A stretch of DNA of 64,000 bases from Thereva unica. Lineage: Eukaryota > Arthropoda > Insecta > Diptera > Therevidae. Below the pieces are notes generated by a model, which saw only the letters and a program-made list of their open reading frames with translations, was not told where the DNA came from and ran no database searches. A program made the position numbers and the translations under genes. The DNA is taken from contig OX465282.1 in assembly GCA_949987705.1 (NCBI GenBank), forward strand, positions 36,792,039-36,856,038, read 5' to 3'. This document shows, piece by piece, positions 12,301 to 24,300 of the stretch; position 1 is the stretch's first letter, and each line of letters starts with the position of its first letter.

Positions 12301-15300
12301 AATCGAAAAGGTTTAGATCAAAGTACATAAACACAGATTTCAGTTTGAGTGATACCAAAATTTCACAGACAAGATTTTTTAAAAACAGTCAAAGAAGCAG
12401 CATTGTGTGAAAATATATTAGCATCGGGATGAAAACATAATGATGAAACCTGCAAAATTTAAGACAATGTGGGTTTTTGAAAATGCTCGAGGAAATTAGA
12501 AAATTTAGATTTAGTGACATTCGTCTTATTGACAGGTACAAATAATACGATAAAAACCTACAATAAAGAAAGCTGCCATTTTCTTTTTCACAATCGTCAA
12601 AAATCTGTCCCCATGTCCTGACTTCTGTCTATAGTTCAGCTTTTACCGGAAAATTTCTGATACCGGTATTTTTGAATTCTCATTACCGGTAAAAACCGGT
12701 AAATTTCGGCAAAAAATTAAAAGTAAATAAAAAAGCTTATTTCAAGAAAAACTAAGTATCACAATTTTCTTCATTTTTTAGCATTTTGCTCATGCTTTGA
12801 ACCTAAATATTTTCTAAAGGGTGTCCCTCAAGTTCCTGCTTCCTTCCTAAAAGAATACACATTTACCTAATTGATGAGTCTAAGTACATATACATATTGG
12901 TTTACGATAATTAGTCTAGGAATTATTCAACTCTAAATAAATGAAGCAAAAATACATTGCTTTTTCGTGAACGCCCTCTGGGTTGGTGGTTAGCCCTCTA
13001 TCTAGAATATTTTTTCCTACAATATATCCAGGAAAGACCCCTAAAAAAATTAGCAACCTATTCCTTGAACGTCTGATAACCTATACAAGTCGCGAATGAG
13101 TGCATATGAGTATTTTAAATCTTTTAAACCGTGATATCTCATGAATGGCAGTTCGAGCGGGAAAATGTCTTATAAGATTTTTTATAGAGAATCGCACGAT
13201 CTACAAACTTTGTGAACATTACTTTATGATAGGACTTACGGTTTAAGATGTATTTGCAAAAAAACTGATATTTTGACCCTAAAATCCCCTAAAAAGTGAG
13301 CTTCCGGGAGTAGAAAATCGGTAGACTTTATAACCCCTTATTAAGAACCCTAAAAGGAGACTTTCTGCCAATTTTCAGCCTGTACCCAATCATTTCCGCT
13401 CTTTCTCTTTTTTCGGCTTAATTTACCTGTACTAAATTAAAAGAAATCTTATAAATATTTACATGTAGAAGAAAATTAAGCTTTCAATTCTGAATTTTTA
13501 AATTTTTGCCTTTTACTATTCGATAATTGCGTTTTTCTATTACCGTATTCCCGGTAAAATCAAATCATATTTTCACCGACAAACGGTTGTTGAAAAACGT
13601 CCGGTATTACCGGTAAACGGTAACGGTAAAACCGGTAGCTGAAATATACTTCTGTCCTTGACATGAAGATTTTTGTGATCTACACGAGACATTATGGAAG
13701 ACAGACAGATGACATGACGGAAAATAGGTATGTCTCGATATTTGTTGACTTTCAACAGGCATATGACTCAATAAACAGAGAGAGGCTATGCGAAATCTTA
13801 TCGGAATTAGGAGTCCCCTCAAAGCTGGTACAACTGATCAAATGGGCAACAAATAGCTCACTGGCGAAAGTAAGGATCCAAAATGTTATAACAGAGGAGT
13901 TCGAAGTACGACAAGGACTTAGACAAGGAGATGGACTGGCTCCCATGCTTTTCAACCTGGCCCTAGAATTTGTGATAAGGAAAACGACAGTGCATCAATT
14001 TTGGCAGGAAAAGAAGCCTATGTCGAATTAAAAGAGGCAGCAAAGGACATAGACCTGAAGATAAACGAAGAAACAACGAAGGTGATGCAACAATCCAGAG
14101 CAGGAAGATTTAAAATGGTTACATTTGGAGCAAAGTCACTTTATGTATAAACATTTAAAATTTAACAATTGCAGCAAATAAACCATAAAAATATCAAAAA
14201 AAAAATGAAACGAAATTAAATATTTTTTTGTTTTGAAAAATTTAGGAACAAACAAAAACAAACATATTATAAAATTAGGGCGTAGTATTTGAAATTGAAA
14301 TATTTCCTTGGATTTTTTCATAATCCAGTCCATGTACACCGCTTGACCATTTTTCGATAAACCACCATGCCAGCAACAACAAAGCGGGTCAAAAATCTCC
14401 TGCATAAGTCAAAACAAACTCACTCAACCAAAAGAATCTTGTGTAAAATGCAAATCAGTGTGCCCCACTTAAGTTAGGGGGAAAACTTAATGGGGATTTT
14501 TTGGAGGTTAAAAATGTTAAGGGTTTTTAAGGGTTTTAAAAACAAATTAATCATTGTATCCCAAGAACTTTCATATTTGATTTTGAAACCATGCCTAATA
14601 GAATACCGCTAGATCTTTATCTTTTATAAAATCGTTATATTGGTACCATTACATTTTATTACATTTTTTATGATAATAGGTAGGTATACATTACAAGGTT
14701 TTTGAGTTTAAACAAGGCGTTCAAACAAAGATTCACAAAGTGTGAGGTATTTGGTGTTATGATTGCCATAAGTTTGAAGAAGAGTTAACCGTTAACGAAA
14801 TATAGTGCAAGGGAAGTGATATATAAAGTTTGAAGCACTATATCTCCGAGCACATTGACTTTACAGAAAAATGTTCTGAACAAAAAAGTTAAATCACTTA
14901 TTTATCTACAGAAAAGATTAAATACATTTTTGTCGTAAAATGCATAGTTTCTGAGATATAGAATTAAACGCGTTTCCCTTTACTGTAAGTGAAGCATAAG
15001 GGTCGGGATGACGCCATTAAAGTCATAAAAATTTATAAAACCATTTAATTTGGTAAACAAAAAACGCGTGCGGGTTGTGGTTAGGTTTTTAGAGAATTCT
15101 TTTATTTTATGGGGTAACATAAATAAAATCATAAAACCCTACCGACAGAATAGGGCCAAATATTTTATTATACATTTTTACTTCTTAAAATAGTATTTTA
15201 AAAACACAAGTGCTTGAAATTTAGTACAAAAACTGGTACATACTGAAAATACACGAGCAACATCGGTCGATATTAATTTGATACGATTGCATTGTAAGAA

Positions 15301-18300
15301 GAATTCCTAATATTCGCTTGTTTTGTAAACTGGGCTGAGGGCTGGAAATTGTTCAATGATAGCCCATCAATGCCGGTACTTTTAAGGTTAATATTATAAA
15401 AACTTAAATATGTCTAAAAGAAATTTGTGAAAACTTGAGGAGACCAAATTATTAATAAGCGCGATAAAAGAAAGAAATATGTATAACTAGCAAAAACTTG
15501 CGTGCGTTGTCACGCCTTTCATTAAAAAAGTATTATGTGTGCACAGTCCGCGGTAGGAATGTATAATGAGAAAGGAACAAATCTGCAAAAATTGATTTTG
15601 GATACTTTAAAAAATTTAGAGTATGTTGTAACTTTTTTAAGATTCAATTATCAAAAATTATGTGCTATGTGCACAACAGACCAATCATTTTCAGAATCGT
15701 AAGCGTAGATTTTGCTACGGCGGGGGATTAGACAACCTGTGAAGAGCTCCACTGCAAATAGCTTTTTCCAAAAAAAAAAAACCCCAAAATGTAATCAAAA
15801 TAAATTTGGCCCCACCATGCAGCTCATAAATACACAATTTGGTGACCATACACCCTTATACCCTTTCATTTGATCCCCATCCCGAGTGGCTTGTGAAGAA
15901 AAAAACTATCCCCCGTTTTATGTTGGCACCATTTTGTATATGCCACCATTTTGAAATTGGAATGACGCCACACATCTAATAGTATTCTACTTATCATACC
16001 CTTTGATTTTATATCCATGCTGGCTCCTAAAGAGAAAGGTCATCGGCCATTTTGTATTGGCCTCCATTTTGAATTTGCAAGGACGCCACGCCAGCTAATT
16101 GTATTCTATTTATCATACCCTTTCATGGCCGGGAGCGAGAAACACGATTGCGAAATTCGGCCGCCATCTATGAGCCGTTTGATTTTTTTACAAAAATGTG
16201 ATATTGCATTGTCCCGTGAACATATGGGTAAAATTTGGGGTTGATTGGTTACATGAAAGTGCACGTTTCACTTCTTTTTTTCTTTTGTGTCAAATATTTC
16301 CTCTGCAATTCCCTTTTTTGATTTTTCTTGGGAGCTATCTACCCGATCGCATTCATACCACGCGGTTTACCCAGATTTAGTCAAAATAGACATTCTGTGA
16401 AAGTTTCAGCTCAATCTGCCGGCTAGTTTTTGAGTTTTTTTCCCCCTGTGTGAGGTATTAGGTCCAAAGGTACTGCGACCATTTAGTTGGCCTAATGTAC
16501 TACAACCCCTACACCTCATATTTGTAGGCCAGACCGCCTGAACAAGCTCAGCAGTCTGCCTAGTGGTTTGTCGCTTAGACTTGAGTGTTCGAGCAGGGAC
16601 TTCTCGAACAAAGAGACTCTGCTCCTCGCTATTGCAGGGCACTCACAGAGAACATGGAGGGCAGACTCATCCTATTCTAGGCAAAGCCTACATGTAGGGT
16701 CCTCCGCCCTTCCTATTTTCCATAAGTGGTAATTTAGGGCACAGTGTCCGGTAATTAAGCCAACAAGTGTCCTAACATCACTCCTACTGCGCCGTAATAA
16801 TTCCTTGGCCGTCTTAGGGGACGGCACTGGAAGGAACCGCTTAGAGTTGGCCAGTCCAGGCGCGGACCTCCAGCGTTCAATATGTTTCATCAAGGCCAAG
16901 GCCTTGGGCGAAAATGTTTCGACCGTTAAGCAGCTCGAGGAGTTCATCTACAACAAGGCACCAGAGAAGTGGAGATAAAACTCCTCCCTGCGGGCAGCCT
17001 CTTGCTATAGTGCCCTCCAGAGACCCCTCAACATGAGAAACAATTAGTTTGCGAGTTCTCAGCATAGAGTCAATCCAGTTGCAGAAAGTGCTACTTAGAC
17101 TGTGTCTACTTAGAGCCCTAGCTATAGTATCAAAGGATGTGTTGTCAAAGGCTCCCTCGATATCGAGGAAGGCCGTCAGCGCAACTCCTTTGTTTAGAGC
17201 TGCATGTTCAAGCCTGAGCACCAGATTGTGCAGTGCTGTCTCAGTAGACTTGCCCGCCTGGTACGCATGCTGATAGGAGCTTAGTGGTTGGCTTTGAAGA
17301 TAAGTTTCCCTTATCGCCCGGTCGACAATTTTCTCCATTGTCTTCAAGGCAAAAGACGAGAGACTTATCGGCCTGAAAGATTTAGTCAGGGTGTAATCCG
17401 AACGCCCTGGCTTAGGTATAAATGTTTTGTTGACGTTGAGTTTTAGTGTCGCATACATATCGTCGATCCAAATGCAAACTATCGAATGAATTTTCAGGAA
17501 TTTCAAAAAAAATGAAATTTTACGTTGTTTGAAGAAGTTAAATTTTGATACATTGCAACCGAAGTTTGAAAATATTGGAGAAGAGATACTGCTTCGATAC
17601 TTTGCCACCACAAAGGCGTCTAGAATGCAATTGCAATAAAGCAAAAAGAAGGTATCTTTCATTTTCGATAGTTTGCATTTGGATCGACGATATAAATATA
17701 TACATTATAATACTGCAAATGTCAGATCAAGAGCTCACGCACATTTCAAGCTAATATGCCGCTTTAAGTACGGAGAGCAATACGCACTCGAGTTTTTGAG
17801 ATTTTCACACACTATACAAATGTCAAAACGTAATGGTCTTTTGTTTTGTCATTGCCTTTTGAAATCTTCTTTTGAAGTTAATAACAATATCAAAATGTTC
17901 GCTCAAAAGTTCACTGAGAATGTTCATTAAAATTTTTCGCCCTCTCCATCGACCTCTCTGACCCTCTGCATCCTAAAACCAGGTCGTTCGTACATTTTGT
18001 CTGTTCGGTGTCCGGCCGTGTATAAAGACACTTTGTAAAACTCAAAAACAACTTATATTAGTGTTGATTATATATTTCTTTTAATTTCAGAAACAGTAAA
18101 AACTCTAATCAGAGCCAATAAAACTTGACCTTACAGATAAAATCTCACCGACGCACAGTGGGACCAAATCCAAAAAAGCTGGCCAAAAGTCAAAAAGTGC
18201 ATTAAATGATCTCAAATTTTACACTCGGGGGTTTTCGGGGTCGCTGATGACGAATCCGGTGTCGAAATTTCGATTTTCAAAATGGCGGACTCAATATGGT

Positions 18301-21300
18301 TAACGTAACCGCTCCAAATAGTCAAAAACTTTAGTAAATGATTCCAAAACAACTCACTTAAAGGTTTTCGGGGTCGCTGATGATGAATCCGGTGTCAAAA
18401 TTTCGATTTTCAAAATGGCGGACTCAATATGGTTAACATAACCTCTTAAAAAAATCAAAAAATTTGTTTTAATATTATGTTTAATACTTTTGATTAATTT
18501 TTTTATAAGCAAGTTATTTTATTAGGAAGTTATTGTTTATTAGAAAAACAAAATAAGAATTTTTAAGAATGCAATTACAGAAGAAAATCATTGTGAATAC
18601 AAATAAAAGTTGTATCTTTATCTTCTGATGTCGAACATTCAGAGCTATAGCCATTAAAAGAAAATACTGTGACTAATTTTGGTGTTCTAAGACTTATAAC
18701 TTCTTAATTATTAAATTTACCCAAAAATATCTTGCTAATATATTGTAGATAATTTAATTATAAACAAAAAGTGCCCTTGAAAATTTTCTGTAAGATGTAC
18801 TGTTACGGAGATATATAATGGAAAAACCATTTGCGCACCTTTTCCAAGATGGCGGCCAAATTGGGGGGGGAATGGGTTAGAATCCCGAAAACTCAAATTT
18901 AAGCTCACACTGACCCCCTCTACACATCCCAAAAATAAAACCTTGTCCAGCATTTTTGCAATATTGAAGTACCATTTCCATGGGCTAGTGCTGGACGTAT
19001 GTGACCCCTTAAAACACGGAGGGGCAATTTTGGGCAGCGGATTTTTTTGGAGGTGAAGGAATACACCTTTACAAACAACGCCCAGCAAGTTTTCCAGTGG
19101 AGCAGAGTGGAGCAATATTACTTTTTGTCCAATATATATCGCATTCTTACAATCCTAATTCATAAAAAGCACGTGTAATAGATGCTTACTGTGTATTATA
19201 TACTTGCTTAATGGGTATAGTGCAATTTTTTTTATACTCTACATACCTTCCAAAGAAAATTCCACTTTACACGACCACGATTGCTTGGTTACTTAATTTT
19301 TTATAGCGTTTTGAAAACGTTAACCTTTTTTCACAATATTAACGTTTAAAAATAAGCAAAAAGAGTAAAGTAGCAACTACAATTTCTTAGTCCGTAGAAA
19401 AAAATCTAACCTTCCGTGACTGATTGCTCACTATTGGAAGTGTCCTCGAATCATCCCCCCCAAAAAAAACCGCAATCTATAAACTTTTTTTTAGACTTTT
19501 GGCCAGCTTTTTTGGATTTGGTGCCACTGTGCGACGGTAATCCATCGCAATTACATGCGTACTCGTATCTACCTCTACAGACCTGAATTTGAAAATTCAA
19601 AGGTAGTAGCTTACTCAAATGCCAAAATTTGATAGTTACATTATCTCCCCGTCGAACACCGAGAACCTAAAGTCTCAAAATAAAAAAATTATAATTCGAA
19701 GATTACATTTTTTTATTTACATACTAGCTGGGACCCGGTGCGCCTACGCTGCACCCATAAGTCAATAGTAAACAATAAAAACCATCCATTGACTTAATAT
19801 TTTTCGAGATATGAATTCTACACAGATGAAATGCCTCAAAGAACATGGGTCTTGCGTCGGCTGCCATGAATCGGTATATTGAGTCTACTACATTGCTTAT
19901 TGTATTCTACTTATCATACCCTTTCATTTGATACCCATGGCGAGGTGGTTGTGAAGAAAGTGGTAATTCGGCCTCTTGAGACGGCCGCCATGGATCTAAA
20001 GATATATTTTGTATACTACATTGCTTATTGTATTCTACTTATCATACCCTTTCATTTGATACCCATGTCGAGGTGGTTGTGAAGAAAGTGGTACCCCGCC
20101 TTCTTGAGACGGCCGCCATGGATCTAAAGATATATTTTGTATACTACATTGCTTATTGTATTTTACTTAACATACCCTTTCATTTGATACCCATGTTGAG
20201 GTGGTTGTGAAGAAAGTGGTAATCCGGCCTCTTGAGACGGCCGCCATGGATCTAAAGATATATTTTGTATACTACATTGCTTATTGTATTCTACTTAACA
20301 TACCCTTTCATTTGATACCCATGTTGAGGTGGTTGTGAAGAAAGTGGTAATCCGGCCTCTTGAGACGGCCGCCATGGATCTAAAGATATATTTTGTATAC
20401 TACATTGCTTATTTTATTGTACTTAACATACCCTTTCATTTGATACCCATGTCGAGGTGGTTGTGAAGAAAGTGGTACACCGCCCTCTTGAGACAGCCGC
20501 CATGGATCATTTTAGTTTCAATAGCGTCATGGCCTACCTATTGTTTGACAGCTGCGTAAATTTGAAATTTTCATTAAATGTAATGATTCAATTTAATGAC
20601 AATTTTACATTTGTCAAACAATAAGTAGGCCATGAAGCTATTGAAACTAAAATGAAGTGAAAATTCCTAAAATTACCATTTTTTTGTTTTTTCAGGCAAT
20701 TTTTTAAATTTTTCTCTCCGTAAGAACCATCCTCGTACTTCAACGAATATTCGAAAAAAAAATTAGTCCAATAGGTCCAGCCGTTCTCGAGTTTTGCGCT
20801 TAGCAACACATTTAGCGATTCATTTTTATATTATAGATAAATTAATTGTATGAATCCTAAACATAAATAAAATAGTATCAAAACAAAATTTAGGATATAA
20901 CTGTCAACTTCAGCTTCCTCGCGAGCAGGTTAAGGCTGGTCGTCCACTGGAAGCGTATTCGAGCGGCTACCCGCTTCGGCTACATGAGCGGCTACACGCG
21001 GCTATGCGCGACAGATCCAAGATAAAGAATTTCATACAAAAATCGTCCACTGCAAGCGGCTTTGAGCGGGCGGCTATAGGCGTATTCGAGCGTGCCGCGC
21101 GAATCCAAATTAATTTGGATCGGTCGCGCGTAGCAGCTCGAATCCGGAAATAATTTTCTCCAAATTGTACAGGAAAAATTTTAAAAATAGCGGAAATGAT
21201 TGGGTACAGGCTGAAAATTGGCACAGAGCTTCCTTTTAGGGTTCTCAACAAGGGGTTATAAAGTCTACCGATTTTCTACCACGGAAAGCTCATTTTTAGG

Positions 21301-24300
21301 GGGTTTTAGGGTCAATATATCAGTTTTTTACAAATACAGCTGAAACCGTAACTCCCATAATAAAACTAGTTGGGATGTGGGATCGACCCTTTCGGTCCAC
21401 ACGATCAACTTCCCAGTAGGATGGATGTTGAATATTATGATTGGATATTTTAATAATAAATGAATAATAGGCAATATAGAATATATGTATAATACCGAGA
21501 ATTTGTCACAATTGTTTATCAATATTTTCGCTAAAATTTCAAACTAAATGTGCGCACATACAAGATTAAGATGACGAAAATGTATATAAAATTGATGTAT
21601 TAATGTTTTTCGGAACCTCAATGAAGTCAACATAGTTTTTAGTTCGCGCGGTATCGTGCAGGTACAAAAATCACTTAAGTCAGTTAAACCAAAAAACCGC
21701 TGGACCGAATATTATAAAAATCTTTTCAGATTATATTGTCGCTAATACGCTTCGAACGGCACCTCAAGTAAGTCAATATCTTTCGTGGTTCGGGCGATAT
21801 CGTGCAGGTACAAAAATCACTTACGCCGCTTAAACAAAAAAACGGCTCGACCGAATTTTATGAAAATCTTTTCAGATCATATTTTGGTTAATACTCTTCG
21901 AACGGCACATCAACTAAGTCGATATCTTTTATATTTCGCGCGATATCGTGCAGGTACAAAAATCACTCAAGTTATTTAAACCAAAAAACCGTTGGACCGA
22001 ATATTATAAAAATCTTTTCAGATTATATTGTCGCTAATACGCTTCGAACGGCACCTCAAGTAAGTCAATATCTTTCGTGGTTCGGGCGATATCGTGCAGG
22101 TACAAAAATTACTTACGTCGCTTAAACAAAAAAACGGCTGGACGTCGATGGATGTCGATATCAGTTTTGGTTCGCGCGATATCGTGCAGGAAAAAATGAC
22201 CACATCCGTACGCACATACACACACACATACTTCCTCCCAATTTTTTGCTTAAAATGCTCCTGGGACCTTGAAAGATGAAAATACGTTGAAATTTTCGAT
22301 TTCGATTTTCGGACCGATTACAATAACTTCCTATACTGGGAAGTTAATAATATTCACAAAGTTTGTGGATCATGCGATTCTCTACTAAAAAAGTTATTAT
22401 ACATTTTCCCGTACGAATTGCCATTCAAGATAATATCACCGTTTTAAAGATTTAAAATATTCATATGCACTCATTCACGGCTTGTATAGGTTATCAGACG
22501 TTCAAGTTGGACTACGTTGTTAATTTGTTTAGGGATGATTCCTGGATATATTTGGAGAAAATATTACTCTAGAGAGGGGCACGGCTCGCCTGAACCCAGT
22601 CTAACCCAAAAGTTCTGGCACTTCTGATTTTATTGCGGCAACACTTAAATTAAACTTACAGAAACTCAAAAAAACTAACAAGAAAAACATGTGTCGAGCT
22701 ATTATTATTATTATTATTTGTTTATTTAAAAAAATCATGTACAAAGATTCAAATCTTATAAATTAGTACATTAATTAACAAATTGGATATAACAAGCTTA
22801 AAAACACAATATAAAAAAGAAAAAACTTAAAAAAATAATATTAAAAAAAAAATAACTTAAAAAGAACAAGAAATAAGATAAAAAAAAATAAATAAAGCAA
22901 GAAATAAAATTAAAGGAAAAAAAAAGGAATACAAAGAAAGAAAAAAAAAAGAATTGGTAAAATACAAAAACAGAAATAGAATAAAACAGGAAATAAAATA
23001 AAAAATAAAAAAAAAGTAAAAATAAGAACAAAATAGTTGTATATTCATGCTCTAATCCGCCCTATTTAAAATAAATTCAAAAAGTTGCTTCTTAAAAATG
23101 CCCAATGAATCGATGCGTTGTAAATTAACAGGGAGAGAGTTCCAAAGTTGAGCTACGAAGACAAAGAAAGAACGCTGGCCAATTAACGTGCGAAATTGAG
23201 GAATTATTAAATTATTATTTCTGAGGGATTGCGAAAGCTGCACAAACTGCTTGAGGTATGCAGGTTTACGGTCATGAAGGATATCGTGAAACAGTCGTAG
23301 AAGCTATACGATATTCATTTAGAGAGCAGCCCAAAACTGTGTTCGTGAAGGGTGAAATGTGGTCGAAACGGCGTAACTTATAAACAAAACGTACACAATC
23401 GTTAAACGCTACTTCAAGTTTACGGGCGCAAGAAGAATCGAGTGAGGGAAAGATGGAAAGGCCATGCATTAGAAGAGGTAGTATTAGGGCTTTAAGCAGA
23501 TTCATACGTACAGACCTCTTTAGCAAGCCACAATGGTAACGAAGTCTTGACAGGAGTCCATAGGTTTTACCAACAATAAAACTAATGTGATCGCAGCAGG
23601 TCATGCTGCTATTCAGTACCACCCCAAGATTTCTTGCTTTATCAACGCAAACAAGAGGAACCGAGTTTAACGCGATAGCGGAGAGGTCAGGACGAACAGT
23701 AGCGGAGTGAGAGAAAAAAATACACTGGGACTTCGAAGGATTTAGCTGCAGTAAATTTAATGTCGACCAATAGGATACATGACGCAAGTCCGCAGCAAGC
23801 TTCTCCACACATAAATGCATTTGATCTTTTGGGGCTGGGAGATAAAGCTGCACATCGTCTGCATACATATGAATCTTAGAATATTTTACTACTAAGAGAA
23901 GGTCGTTAATAAAAATACTGAATAAAAGAGGTCCAAGAATGGAGCCTTGAGGGACTCCAGCGTGAAGAAGGGCACTTGAGGAACAAGAGCCACCTAGTTT
24001 AACCTTTTGAGAGCGGTTAGATAAGAAACTTTGCAAAAGTTTAAGTGCAGAAAGAGAAAAATGTGCTTGTGACGCCAGTTTTCGCAGGAGCAGGTCGTGA
24101 TTGACGCTATCAAAAGCTTTTGAGAAGTCAAGCAACAATAAACAACAGATATTACGTTCGTCAAGGGAGTTGCGTATATCTGTAGTGACTTTAAGAAGCG
24201 CAGTTTCACAGCTGTGGTGTTTTCGAAAGCCAGATTGCCATGTATTTATAAGTTTGAGACGCTCACAATACGCTGTTATTTGCGTGGCTATTAGCTTTTC

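Noticed and set aside
18735..19115. 126-codon minus-strand open frame
   Set aside because: It lies inside the non-autonomous Transib-type element, has no recognisable domain, and spans low-complexity G/C runs; likely chance.
19879..20210. Repeated short ORFs with identical peptides
   Set aside because: They arise from the 128-bp tandem monomers; the same peptide recurs because the DNA does.
21653..22230. Regular repeats resembling a CRISPR array
   Set aside because: Units are contiguous 146-bp tandem copies without unique spacers, in a eukaryotic intron; no cas genes.
22795..23035. Overlapping minus-strand frames rich in Phe/Leu/Tyr
   Set aside because: They are translations of an A-rich low-complexity LINE 3' UTR, not membrane proteins.
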